16,086 bases of DNA from Pseudomonadota bacterium (GCA_022563655.1 JADFMW010000032.1:1-16086), one strand, 5' to 3'; positions 1 through 6,673 are shown, numbered from the stretch's first letter. A program made the numbers and translations. The notes: generated by a model not told the origin, from the sequence alone.

Positions 1-518
1 CTGACTTCGATTTCGAGACTGCCCTTCGGGAGTGCAAGCCGCTCGCCGAACAGGGCAACGCCGTCGCCCAGACCCGCCTTGGCTGGATGTACCGCGCGGG
101 CAAAAGCGTTCCAGAGGACTGGGTCGAGGCGGAACGATGGTACCGAAAGGCCGCCGAGCAAGGTAGCGCCGAGGCCCAGATAGCCCTAGGGAATATGCAC
201 TACAGGTGTGGGCGCGAAATTATCTCCTTGTGCGCCTCCGCGGCCCCCGTGTATCCGGACTACACCGAGGCGGTGAAGTGGTACCGCAAAGCCGCCGAGC
301 AAAGCGATGCCATCGCCCAGCTTTACCTCGGGCGCATGTACCTGGCCGGCCAAGGCGTACCGCAGGATTACGTGCTGGCTTACAAGTGGTTGAACCTAGT
401 TGCGGCTCAGAAGTCTACCTTCAGCAAGGAGCGCGACCTCATCGCCGCCGAAATGACCCGCGAACAGATTGCCGAGGCGCAACGTCTGGCGCGCGAGTGG
501 AAGCCGAAGAAAGAGTGA
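1..518 (+). CDS. Sel1-repeat protein, copy 1 (5' end outside window)
   Basis: Partial gene, in frame from base 3 and ending at TGA 516-518. Sel1-like repeats (TPR-related alpha/alpha solenoid) show the pattern A-x-x-x-L-G-x-M-Y, G-x-x-V-P-x-D, EA-x-x-W-Y-R-K-A-A-E-Q-G. Examples are LGWMYRAGKSVPEDW, AERWYRKAAEQGSAEAQ and LGRMYLAGQGVPQDY. Such proteins act as protein-interaction scaffolds. A cysteine-containing insert (CGREIISLCASAAPVYPDY) interrupts the second repeat. The missing N terminus can be inferred from copy 2, which has a signal peptide, so the product is probably periplasmic or secreted. The stop overlaps the GTG start of the nuclease gene (GTGA). The first 301 bases are nearly identical to copy 2, while the C-terminal third differs at many residues. 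The specific partner is unknown. Confidence 0.88.
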   Translation, partial: DFDFETALRECKPLAEQGNAVAQTRLGWMYRAGKSVPEDWVEAERWYRKAAEQGSAEAQIALGNMHYRCGREIISLCASAAPVYPDYTEAVKWYRKAAEQSDAIAQLYLGRMYLAGQGVPQDYVLAYKWLNLVAAQKSTFSKERDLIAAEMTREQIAEAQRLAREWKPKKE

Positions 519-937
519 GCCGGCTACATACCTTCGCCGTTGCTCTGGCGCTAGTACCGGCCTTCGCCTTGGCCGATGTTCCCGGCCCGATAAATGCGCA
601 GGTGGTGAGCGTCTACGACGGTGACACCTTGACCGTCGATGCGAAGCCCTGGCCCGGCGTAACGATGCGGGTTTCGGTTCGGGTTGACGGCATCGACACG
701 CCGGAGATCAGGGGCCAGTGCCAAGCGGAAAAAGACCTCGCGATTCAGGCGCGGGACTTCGTGCGGGCTACCGTGGGCGAAACAGTCCAGCTAACGAATG
801 TGCGCCATGGCAAATACGCTGGTCGCGTCGTCGCCGTAGTATGGGTCGGTGAGCAACGCTTGGCAGAGATGGTTATCCAAGCGGGGCTAGGACGGCCTTA
901 CGATGGGGGGGCGCGCGAAGGATGGTGCGGCCAGTAA
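515..937 (+). CDS. Secreted thermonuclease-like (SNase) protein, copy 1
   Basis: 140-aa staphylococcal-nuclease-fold protein, a calcium-dependent sugar-nonspecific nuclease family. The GTG start at 515 overlaps the Sel1 stop and gives a clean signal peptide (hydrophobic core VALALVPAFALA, cleavage after residue 20). The signature follows: YDGDTL with D37, VRVDGIDTPEI with R56, D61 and E64, and KYAGR with R104. These match the Asp21, Arg35, Asp40, Glu43 and Arg87 active site of staphylococcal nuclease, so it is probably catalytic. No strong Shine-Dalgarno is seen, so translation is probably coupled to the Sel1 gene. A longer upstream extension of this frame to 206 lies over the Sel1 gene and lacks nuclease-like sequence, so it was not used. 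It ends REGWCGQ, and the next gene starts within its last codons. Confidence 0.9.
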   Translation: MSRLHTFAVALALVPAFALADVPGPINAQVVSVYDGDTLTVDAKPWPGVTMRVSVRVDGIDTPEIRGQCQAEKDLAIQARDFVRATVGETVQLTNVRHGKYAGRVVAVVWVGEQRLAEMVIQAGLGRPYDGGAREGWCGQ

Positions 938-1191
938 GCGAGATTGACGTTTTCCGATCCGCCGACGCGCTCGTGAAGCAACACGGCGACGAGGCCGCGA
1001 TCCATGCCGCAATGCGCGCCGACGCCATGCTGGACAAGGGCGACCTCGACGGGCAACGGGTGTGGCTGCGTATCGTGAAGGCGGTGGGGGAGTTGCTGGC
1101 ACGCGGACGGGAGACAGGGCGGCGATGCATTGAGCCGGTTGGCTTATCTCCCATCCCGACCTTGACCTCGCTCCGGCGGGGTTATTTGTAG
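925..1191 (+). CDS. Small conserved protein, copy 1 (frameshifted tail)
   Basis: Small soluble protein overlapping the end of the nuclease gene by 13 bases. GTG 925 matches the start used in copy 2; ATG 922 is an alternative that adds one residue. The conserved core is DVFRSADALVKQHG, AAIHAAMRADAMLDKGDLDG and QRVWLRIVKAVGELLA. It resembles small hypothetical proteins common in alphaproteobacteria, possibly of the DUF6961 type; the function is unknown. Relative to copy 2 a one-base deletion between about 1100 and 1125 moves the reading frame. The TGA that ends copy 2 is therefore read through as GCATTGAGC, and a foreign tail of about 25 residues is added (ending LTSLRRGYL). The core is intact, so it may still work, but the tail is an accident of the frameshift. 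Confidence 0.7.
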   Translation: MRPVSEIDVFRSADALVKQHGDEAAIHAAMRADAMLDKGDLDGQRVWLRIVKAVGELLARGRETGRRCIEPVGLSPIPTLTSLRRGYL

Positions 1192-1312
1192 CTGCTCGGA
1201 GCCGCGCGTTGGGGTACGCTGACTCACCTTCGGGGAAGTGCACCTATCCGCGCAAGATGCGCTCCATGCGGGTATCGTGGATGCTGCTGTCGCGAATCAG
1301 ATGAGGAAGCTA

Positions 1313-1600
1313 ATGGCCCTAGTTTTTCATGGCACCCCGTTCGTTAGAGATCGACCGCGATTAGCCGTCTGGCTTCAGGGCCGTGATGAAGCCGCTGACT
1401 GCTACGTGGATTGTCGCGTGACCCATAAGGCGCTGAATGACTGCTGTGGAGCCAAGGGAATCGCGGACGACAAGCTGTTGGGTGCCTTCGAGGCGCACCG
1501 CGAACGCATCGAAATGGCCGCAAAACGAAAATACGCGGCTGGCCATGTTGAGCACCTATCGGATAGGGAAGTCGTGTGGCTCGAGGTAGCCGACCTCTAA
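1313..1600 (+). CDS. DUF1488-like small protein
   Basis: 95-aa protein whose layout fits the DUF1488 family: an N-terminal strand-rich half (MALVFHGTPFVRD, RLAVWLQGRD), then CRVTHKALNDCCG, then a C-terminal helix LGAFEAHRERIEMAAKRKY. The function of the family is unknown. ATG 1313 was chosen because an AGGAAG Shine-Dalgarno lies at 1304-1309 and the conserved part begins there. In-frame starts at 1238 (GTG) and 1301 (ATG) are possible, but the 1238 start has its purine tract too close. It sits between the two cassette copies, 17 bases before the Sel1 copy 2 start, and was probably part of the unit that was duplicated, with the other copy lying outside the window. Confidence 0.72.
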   Translation: MALVFHGTPFVRDRPRLAVWLQGRDEAADCYVDCRVTHKALNDCCGAKGIADDKLLGAFEAHRERIEMAAKRKYAAGHVEHLSDREVVWLEVADL

Positions 1601-1601
1601 C

Positions 1602-1607
1602 CGGGGA
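1602..1607 (+). promoter_or_regulatory. Shine-Dalgarno of Sel1 copy 2
   Basis: CGGGGAGGC at 1602-1610 places a GGGGAGG core 9-10 bases before ATG 1618. This decides the start in favour of 1618 over the upstream in-frame ATG at 1576, which would add residues inside the DUF1488-like gene. Confidence 0.7.
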
Positions 1608-1617
1608 GGCGCGCACC

Positions 1618-2241
1618 ATGAAGCGCATCGCACTGGCCGTGGTGTTGTTTGTCTCGATGGCAGCACCATCTTGGGCAGGTGTTGACGAGTGTAAGGCTGC
1701 TTACGACGTTGCTTTTCAGTCTGCTGACTTCGATTTCGAGACTGCCCTTCGGGAGTGCAAGCCGCTCGCCGAACAGGGCAACGCCGTCGCCCAGACCCGC
1801 CTTGGCTGGATGTACCGCGCGGGCAAAAGCGTTCCAGAGGACTGGGTCGAGGCGGAACGATGGTACCGAAAGGCCGCCGAGCAAGGTAGCGCCGAGGCCC
1901 AGATAGCCCTAGGGAATATGCACTACTGGTGCGGGGGCGAAATTATCTCCTTGTGCGCCTCCGCGGCCCCCGTGTATCCGGACTACACCGAGGCGGTGAA
2001 GTGGTACCGCAAAGCCGCCGAGCAGGGCGACTCCTGGGGCCAAATCTACCTCGGGCGCATGTACGTCGCCGGCCAAGGCGTTCCGCAGGATTATGTGCTG
2101 GCTCACAAGTGGGCGAACCTAGCGACGGCTCAGAAGTCTTTCGTCACAAGAGAGCGCGACCTCGTCGCCGCCAAAATGACCCCCGCCCAGATCGCCGAGG
2201 CGCAACGGCTGGCGCGGGAGTGGAAGCCGAAGAAAGAGTGA
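1618..2241 (+). CDS. Secreted Sel1-repeat protein, copy 2
   Basis: 207-aa complete version of the gene cut by the left edge. It has a textbook signal peptide (MKRIALAVVLFVSMAAPSWA, cleavage after residue 20), so it is exported. It then has three to four Sel1-like repeats from about residue 45 to 175, including LGWMYRAGKSVPEDW, AVKWYRKAAEQGD and LGRMYVAGQGVPQDY. A 20-residue insert with two cysteines lies between two repeats, and a charged C-terminal helix ends WKPKKE. Sel1 repeats bind partner proteins; the partner here could be the nuclease encoded directly downstream through a GTGA overlap, which is an inference from position only. The second half has diverged from copy 1 while the first half has not. 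Confidence 0.92.
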   Translation: MKRIALAVVLFVSMAAPSWAGVDECKAAYDVAFQSADFDFETALRECKPLAEQGNAVAQTRLGWMYRAGKSVPEDWVEAERWYRKAAEQGSAEAQIALGNMHYWCGGEIISLCASAAPVYPDYTEAVKWYRKAAEQGDSWGQIYLGRMYVAGQGVPQDYVLAHKWANLATAQKSFVTRERDLVAAKMTPAQIAEAQRLAREWKPKKE

Positions 2242-2660
2242 GCTGGCTACCCGCCTTCGCCGTTGCTCTTGCGCTGCTACCGGCCCTCGCCCTTGCCGAC
2301 GTTCCCGGCCCGATAAACGCGCAGGTGGTGAGCGTCTACGACGGCGACACCCTGACCGTCGATGCGCAGCCCTGGCCTGGCTGGACGGTGCGAGTCAAGG
2401 TTCGTGTTGACGGCATCGACACGCCGGAAATCCGGGGCCGATGCCAAGCGGAAAAGGATCTCGCGATCGAGGCGCGGGACTTCGTGCGGGCCACCGTTGG
2501 CGAAACAGTCCAGCTTACGAATGTGCGCCTCGGAAAGTACGCCGGCCGCGTCATCGCCGTGGTGTGGGTCGGCAGGCAAAAGCTGGCTGATATCGTAATC
2601 CGAGAGGGGCTGGGACGACCCTACGACGGCGGACGGCGTGAAGGCTGGTGCGGCCAGTAA
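2238..2660 (+). CDS. Secreted thermonuclease-like (SNase) protein, copy 2
   Basis: 140-aa paralogue of the copy-1 nuclease, same length and same GTGA coupling to the Sel1 gene. Signal peptide with core AVALALLPALALA, cleavage after residue 20. The active-site set is complete: D37 in YDGDTL, R56/D61/E64 in RVDGIDTPE, R104 in KYAGR. Substitutions against copy 1 are mostly conservative (for example ARDF and AGRV kept; QRLAEM becomes QKLADI), which suggests both copies have been under selection for a working fold. Expected role: cleavage of nucleic acid outside the cytoplasm, for nutrient recovery, biofilm or competition. It could equally be a lipobox-less periplasmic enzyme. Confidence 0.9.
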   Translation: MSWLPAFAVALALLPALALADVPGPINAQVVSVYDGDTLTVDAQPWPGWTVRVKVRVDGIDTPEIRGRCQAEKDLAIEARDFVRATVGETVQLTNVRLGKYAGRVIAVVWVGRQKLADIVIREGLGRPYDGGRREGWCGQ

Positions 2661-2857
2661 GCGACCTCGACATCTACCGCTGCGCCAGCCTGACCGTGCA
2701 ACAGCACGGCACCGAGGCCCCTATCCACGCTGCCATGAAAGCCGACGCCATGCTCGAGAAGGGCGATCTCGACGGGCAACGGGTGTGGCTGCGTATCCTG
2801 AAGGCGGTCGAGGAACTGTTGGCGGACGAGCCAGCGAGCGGCGCGAAGCTGCATTGA
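2648..2857 (+). CDS. Small conserved protein, copy 2 (intact)
   Basis: 69-aa soluble helical protein starting at GTG 2648 inside the last codons of the nuclease gene. Core motifs are DLDIYRCASLTVQQHG, PIHAAMKADAMLEKGDLDG and QRVWLRILKAVEELLA. It ends at its native TGA, unlike copy 1. It resembles small hypothetical proteins found across alphaproteobacteria (DUF6961-like at best). Function unknown; no catalytic motif is visible. It is the last gene of the cassette and is followed directly by a GC-rich hairpin. Confidence 0.72.
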   Translation: MRPVSDLDIYRCASLTVQQHGTEAPIHAAMKADAMLEKGDLDGQRVWLRILKAVEELLADEPASGAKLH

Positions 2858-2871
2858 GGGGCCTGCGCCCC
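2858..2871 (+). terminator. GC-rich hairpin after cassette 2
   Basis: GGGGC (2858-2862) pairs with GCCCC (2867-2871) over a four-base loop, starting directly after the TGA. There is no U-tract, so intrinsic termination is doubtful; an alternative pairing with the GGGGCGG at 2880-2886 also exists. Confidence 0.3.
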
Positions 2872-3176
2872 GCTCTGGTGGGGCGGTTTCCTGGGTGCTT
2901 CGGGCCTCGCCGGAATCATGGCATACCGCACAAACCGCACGCCTCAACGCGCGCGCACCCGAGGCTTCGCCCCACGTGAATGGCCCTCGGCTTGAGACAA
3001 GCCGCACCTTGGGCCGAGTTTCTTGGACATGACGCCGCCCACGGCCGAAGCCGATATTCTCGCAGCGGACGCCAAGATGTAGGCGCTAGTGCATGGAAAC
3101 GGCGCACAACCGGCTCGTATCGGAGAGTCTGTACCAGCTTGTTGTCCCAGGAACCAGGGTACGGCAGAGTTGAAGA
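2872..3176. other. Gene-free stretch, only very short ORFs
   Basis: I see no supportable gene. Short plus-strand frames exist (3032-3079 beginning MTPPTAEADILAAD, and 3093-3173 encoding 26 residues ending GTRVRQS), but neither has a clear ribosome binding site or a family I recognise. The stretch looks like degraded island DNA between the cassette and the sce7726 gene. Confidence 0.5.
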
Positions 3177-3329
3177 GTGAGTATCAAGGGGATCACCAAG
3201 TCCCGTTTCGACGCCTTTGCCGCCTACTCGCGTCACCCTAGAGCTGTGTTGATGAGCGAGGAGGTCGCGTGGCTGGCTGCCGAAGCCTCACAAGTCTGCA
3301 GTCTTGAACCTCGGGCTGCGACCCGGTAG
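3177..3329 (+). pseudogene. Truncated N-terminal fragment of a larger gene
   Basis: A 50-codon frame from GTG 3177 to TAG 3327-3329 reads as natural protein: SIKGITKSRFDAFAAYSRHP followed by AVLMSEEVAWLAAEASQV. The pattern FDAFAAY-x-R-x-P-x-x-x-x-M-x-EE-x-AW resembles, from memory, the start of longer hypothetical proteins in which the text goes on after EE-x-AWF. Here the resemblance stops after about residue 40, and the frame closes soon after. I read it as the remnant of a gene truncated by rearrangement just upstream of the sce7726 gene. It could also be a genuine short protein. Confidence 0.45.
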
Positions 3330-3367
3330 GATTCGACCTCGTCCAGCCCGCATGAGCGGAGCGATGT

Positions 3368-3964
3368 ATGGCCAAATCTGACGTTACCCTCGGCGACGCA
3401 GGAATCAGGTCGGCCTTGCGCGCGCGCCTGTTGGTAGATCACGGGGACGGGGAGACTATGGTCATTGAGGAGCTTGGTGTTTGTCGCGGCCAGGTCCGAA
3501 TCGACCTTGCGGTGGTGAACGACGTGCTTCACGGGTACGAGATCAAGTCGGACTGCGACAGCCTTCGCCGCCTTGGGGGTCAGATCGAGCTGTACAGCAA
3601 AGTGCTCGATTACGCGACGTTGGTGGTCGGTGATCGCCACCTCGCCGAGGCGCTGAATGCGGTGCCTTGTTGGTGGGGCGTGCTTCGGGTTTACGCAAGT
3701 CAGGATAGACCCAAATTCAAAGCCGTGCGACGGGGGTGCAAAAACCTGCACAGAGATCCCCGTTCCTTAGTCGAGTTGCTGTGGCTCGACGATGCCATCG
3801 CCCTCTTGGCGCAACGCGACGCGGCACGCGGTGTACGGGGCAAGCCGCGCCGCATCGTGTGGGATAGGGTTTGCGAACATTTCGAATTGGACGAGATTGC
3901 TGCGGCGGTGCGGGCCCACGTCAAGACCAGGGCAGCAAGCCAAGTTGCTTTACGGCCGTCGTGA
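3368..3964 (+). CDS. sce7726-family protein, PD-(D/E)XK nuclease-like
   Basis: 198-aa cytoplasmic protein. Recognised as an sce7726-family member from the block IEELGVCRGQVRIDLAVVND, LHGYEIKSD and YATLVVGDRHL, followed by VPCWWGVLRV. The residues fit a PD-(D/E)XK nuclease core: E35, D46 in RID, E58-I-K60, and then Q72-x-x-x-Y76, the QxxxY motif seen in RecB/Cas4-like nucleases. This core assignment is my inference from spacing. GGAG at 3358-3361 lies six bases before ATG 3368. Family members are often found in accessory loci. Here its 3' end overlaps the convergent beta-family gene by 44 bases, so the two genes can interfere in transcription. Substrate unknown; DNA is likely if the nuclease core is real. 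Confidence 0.85.
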   Translation: MAKSDVTLGDAGIRSALRARLLVDHGDGETMVIEELGVCRGQVRIDLAVVNDVLHGYEIKSDCDSLRRLGGQIELYSKVLDYATLVVGDRHLAEALNAVPCWWGVLRVYASQDRPKFKAVRRGCKNLHRDPRSLVELLWLDDAIALLAQRDAARGVRGKPRRIVWDRVCEHFELDEIAAAVRAHVKTRAASQVALRPS

Positions 3965-4988
3965 TGTGGTGGATGGTCCCTAAACGACGCCAGACTTCTG
4001 CCGATCCGAGGCCGCTGGCTCCGTCCGCCGACGCCTTCATGGATGCGCAGCCATCGCAGTGGCCCTGTCCGGCGAAGTGGGGCTTTAGGTGGCCGTAGAC
4101 GAGCAGAGTTGCTAAAGCGGGAAACTGCGTGGTTGGTGGCGTGATTCGCGTACTCTCGCCCTTGAGCAGCAGCCAATCGTCAACCAGCGTGTATCGAATT
4201 GAAGCGGAAACCTGCATCATCCGAGGGTCGAAGCCCTCAACGCCTCTCGGGTGCTGAATAACGCAGTCGCTGAACGTCGGTAGCCGCGGAAGTGTGGTTC
4301 GTTGAGAGTGGAGGTTGTTCCTCCACGCCACCCAGTCGGCTCGTTCGACCAAGTGGTGGGAATGCCGATCGATGCCACCCATACCCATCGGGAACGCACA
4401 CGCAGAGACCGTAAACGTTCGCCATCGCGTTTGATCGGGTACGTCCGCCATGAAAGCGTTTGTCAATGCAACGACACCGTCAGTGACCATATCGTCGACA
4501 GGGCCGAGGTCGATGAAAAGATCGATCTCCTCTGGGGCAAGGCTATGCCGATTCATGAAGGCACGGAGATTTGTGGCAAGACCACCAGCTTCAAATTCCT
4601 CACGTGTCAGCCGAAGGACTAGTCCATGGGTCCGATGACTCAAGGCAGCGTCAATATCGACGGATCGTGATAGTCCGGTGACCGGTGCGAAATTGATGCC
4701 TTCCGCAGCTGCTCTGCGGAACACTTCTGCAGCGGCCGTGGGCCCTTCATTCGCAATTTCCCGCGCATCCAAGAAACAACGCGAGTACGACCGAACGCTA
4801 TCAGCGAGGCCCTTGAACGCCGTCTTCAAGTGTGCATCGACTGTGGGCGACTTGTCCGGCTTTCGCTCAACGATTTCCAGTAGCGGCGTAATGCGTTGCT
4901 GAGTACCACGCGAGGTGGAACTAAGCGCTGACTTCTCGCCACGCTTGACCTTCAATACAGGCACGTAATGATGAGGGCCGAAGGTCAC
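3921..4988 (-). CDS. Beta-family protein
   Basis: 355-aa protein of the 'beta family protein' group (Pfam Beta_protein, named for a phage T4 protein). It was recognised by the opening YVPVLKVKRGE, then ITPLLEIVER and a repeating strand-helix layout (VLRLTREEF, IDLFIDLGPVD) that suggests a TIM-barrel-like fold. Biochemical activity is unknown. It starts with GTG 4988, whose GTGA overlaps the PIN gene stop. A strong GGGAGG Shine-Dalgarno lies at 4995-5000. It is the last gene of the ImmA-PIN-beta operon. The C terminus overlaps the end of the sce7726 gene on the other strand, and the last 15 or so codons may be poorly constrained. sce7726 proteins are typically paired with sce7725 proteins, and this gene may fill that partner role. 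Confidence 0.82.
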   Translation of the reverse strand: MTFGPHHYVPVLKVKRGEKSALSSTSRGTQQRITPLLEIVERKPDKSPTVDAHLKTAFKGLADSVRSYSRCFLDAREIANEGPTAAAEVFRRAAAEGINFAPVTGLSRSVDIDAALSHRTHGLVLRLTREEFEAGGLATNLRAFMNRHSLAPEEIDLFIDLGPVDDMVTDGVVALTNAFMADVPDQTRWRTFTVSACAFPMGMGGIDRHSHHLVERADWVAWRNNLHSQRTTLPRLPTFSDCVIQHPRGVEGFDPRMMQVSASIRYTLVDDWLLLKGESTRITPPTTQFPALATLLVYGHLKPHFAGQGHCDGCASMKASADGASGLGSAEVWRRLGTIHHITTAVKQLGLLPWS

Positions 4989-5596
4989 ACCTTACCTCCC
5001 GGCCGAGGATTCCACAGGACCAGCGGGTCGAGCTCCGCTGCTAATTCCCGGTAGTATGACAGGAGCGCGTCTCGTGGGTCCGTATTTCCGGTGGAGAAGG
5101 ATACTTTGACCACCGTATCTAATGCGACCAACGCTTGGATGCGCTTCCGCACCTCGTCCGGACCGAGGCGGTCGCAAAGAGCGAGGAGGATAGCCTCAAG
5201 TACGACAATGCGACCGCTCAGCGCGTTCGCGAAGCCAGCAATGTCTTTTAATGCGCGAAGGGCTCTCTTATCGCCGGACACGATAATCAAGCCCGCCTCG
5301 GCACCAGAAGCGAATATCTGGGCTTCTCCCGGATCGATGTCTTGAAACGGTGTCAAACGGTCGAGCCATTCGTCGCTTGGCTGAATCGCAACGGGCAGTT
5401 TATTTGCTATCGGGAGCATTGCGTCGCAGGCTTTCGGGCCGAATACCTTGCGCAATCTGCCCCGCTGCAGCATGTACGGCAGCGCCGGCAACCTACCACA
5501 CTCCGACAAATCTGCCCCGAACAGTCCAATAGCATCGCGGAACACACCTCCCACCCCGAGCTTGCAAAAAGCATCGGTATCAACCAACAGCCGCAT
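4985..5596 (-). CDS. PIN-domain protein (VapC-like RNase)
   Basis: 203-aa PIN-domain protein, a metal-dependent RNase fold. Acidic residues sit at the expected places: D6 and D8 in LLVDTDAF, E91 in DIDPGEAQIFA, D109 in IIVSGDKRAL. The N-terminal strand MRLLVDTDAF sets the start at ATG 5596. The same frame continues open to 5836, but that part lies over the metallopeptidase gene and is not PIN-like. It overlaps the upstream gene by 17 bases and the downstream gene by 4, so the three are almost certainly co-translated. It is longer than a typical VapC toxin (about 130 aa); the extra C-terminal helices (VRKRIQALVALDTVV onward) may bind a partner. No classical antitoxin gene lies beside it; the metallopeptidase or beta protein may control it. 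Confidence 0.85.
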   Translation of the reverse strand: MRLLVDTDAFCKLGVGGVFRDAIGLFGADLSECGRLPALPYMLQRGRLRKVFGPKACDAMLPIANKLPVAIQPSDEWLDRLTPFQDIDPGEAQIFASGAEAGLIIVSGDKRALRALKDIAGFANALSGRIVVLEAILLALCDRLGPDEVRKRIQALVALDTVVKVSFSTGNTDPRDALLSYYRELAAELDPLVLWNPRPGGKV

Positions 5597-6584
5597 TGCG
5601 TTCTGGCTCGCCGTGCACACACCGAAGCAGAGCCCGGTCGCTCTCAGTCGCAGCGTCGAGATCGACATGGCGGTCGAACTGCTCGCGTAACTGTCGTCTC
5701 GCGCCAGTTCCCCGGTACAAGGCCTTCGCCGCCATCGATGCCTTGGCGTAATCTCCCGTACTGGCGGCCCAAGCAAAGAGGATAACGCTGGCGTCAGCAC
5801 CGCCAGTGCGTTCGAGCTGGGACGCATCTCTGGCAAGCTGTCTGAAGTTTTCGCCTTTCAACCGTGGGACCGAATCGCCGCCAACGAGTACTTGAGTGGC
5901 GTATCGATCTGCGTTGCGCTCAATTTCCGAGTCGTCCCGAACTTCCTCTTCCTCGTCGAATACGGGCTGGTCGAGCTTGCAATCGTCAGCCGCGATGTGC
6001 CTCACTTCGTGAGCGACGAGAAAGCCTATGCGTCCTGGTTCATCGTGTTTATGGCCGAGCAAAATTGCAGGTCTGCCTTCTACGATGCATGCAGCACCCT
6101 GAAAGCTCGGCGCCGGTAGCACATCGAGCGGGACAACTGGTATGCCACGCATCCACAGGTCGCTGAGAATGTCGGCGAGCGTCACAGTTGCCAGATTTCC
6201 AGCGATCTGCTTACGCCATGCAAGGCCGTCGGTGGGGGGCACCACAGGATTGGGCGCGGGGACACGAAGGCTGCGGACCACGGCCCCCGCGATTTGCATT
6301 GCCGAGTGGATAGCGGGAGCAAGCCGGTCGCGATCTAGGTCTCGTACACGCCGAAGCTGTGCCTGAGGATACGCCGGCGGGTCCAAGGAGGTATCGGGAT
6401 CCCTTACGGCTGCGAGCGGCAACCCGAGAAACCGCGCAACCCGGATCTCAATGTCCGGCAAGAGGCTCGGGTCTTGGGCACAAGTCTCGTCCCACCAGTC
6501 AGGCAAGATGGCTGGCTGCACAAAGCTTTTCTTGAACCCGGCCTGGGACAAGCGACGCGTGAGGGTCTTGAATGTGTGCCTCAT
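5580..6584 (-). CDS. ImmA/IrrE-family metallo-endopeptidase
   Basis: 334-aa protein with the zinc-peptidase motif HEVRH (H192, E193, H196) in FLVAHEVRHIAAD and the downstream acidic ligand region EIERNADRYATQVLV (E220/E222). ImmA cuts an ICEBs1 repressor and IrrE cuts DdrO in Deinococcus. Family members usually cleave an XRE-type repressor after a stress signal, or act in toxin-antitoxin pairs. The N-terminal part (FVQPAILPDWWDE, then a helical segment to about residue 60) is a region often seen in chromosomal members and may be HTH-like. No separate XRE repressor gene is visible nearby. ATG 6584 is used; GGAG lies about 10 bases upstream, within a short inverted repeat (6586-6596). First gene of the operon, with a candidate promoter and operator at 6660-6709. 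Confidence 0.88.
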   Translation of the reverse strand: MRHTFKTLTRRLSQAGFKKSFVQPAILPDWWDETCAQDPSLLPDIEIRVARFLGLPLAAVRDPDTSLDPPAYPQAQLRRVRDLDRDRLAPAIHSAMQIAGAVVRSLRVPAPNPVVPPTDGLAWRKQIAGNLATVTLADILSDLWMRGIPVVPLDVLPAPSFQGAACIVEGRPAILLGHKHDEPGRIGFLVAHEVRHIAADDCKLDQPVFDEEEEVRDDSEIERNADRYATQVLVGGDSVPRLKGENFRQLARDASQLERTGGADASVILFAWAASTGDYAKASMAAKALYRGTGARRQLREQFDRHVDLDAATESDRALLRCVHGEPERNAAVG

Positions 6585-6585
6585 C

Positions 6586-6596
6586 AGTGGACCACT
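6586..6596. repeat. Inverted repeat at the metallopeptidase start
   Basis: AGTGG-A-CCACT lies two to twelve bases upstream of ATG 6584 (minus strand), over the ribosome-binding region. It could be a protein site controlling the operon. At 5+5 bp it could also be chance. Confidence 0.35.
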
Positions 6597-6659
6597 CCAG
6601 TCGTCATACGTTTCATGCCATCGGTCGCGGCGTGCCGATCTGAGACCAGCGAGGATCGC

Positions 6660-6673
6660 CGCGGTTAACCGCG
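6660..6673. promoter_or_regulatory. 14-bp perfect palindrome, candidate operator
   Basis: CGCGGTTAACCGCG is a perfect palindrome. It sits just downstream of the candidate -10 box, where transcription of the metallopeptidase operon would begin, and 76 bases before its start codon. This is the classic place for a dimeric repressor. The binder is unknown; autoregulation through the operon's own products is one option. Confidence 0.55.

Larger units (their letters stand above)
1..1134 (+). repeat. Tandem cassette duplication, copy 1 (left-truncated)
   Basis: This block aligns to 1724-2857 with a constant offset of 1723 bases. The three stop and start landmarks (518/2241, 937/2660, 925/2648) all keep that offset, so there is no net indel for about 1.1 kb. 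A single-base loss near 1100-1125 then shifts the end to an offset of 1724. The copy begins upstream of the window, so its true left end is unknown. Bases 1-301 match the second copy with only three mismatches (204, 209, 213); divergence is much higher after 302. Confidence 0.92.
1724..2857 (+). repeat. Tandem cassette duplication, copy 2
   Basis: Second copy of the Sel1/SNase/small-protein cassette, offset exactly 1723 bases from copy 1. The duplicated unit probably also extends left through the DUF1488-like gene, but the matching copy-1 portion is outside the window. Similarity stops at the end of the small gene. Confidence 0.92.

Noticed and set aside
2621..3007. Minus-strand 128-aa frame across the end of cassette 2
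   Set aside because: It is a shadow of the SNase end and the small gene, with no recognisable domain.
5597..5836. N-terminal extension of the PIN gene
   Set aside because: It lies inside the metallopeptidase gene and has antisense-like composition; the PIN fold begins at MRLLVDTDAF.
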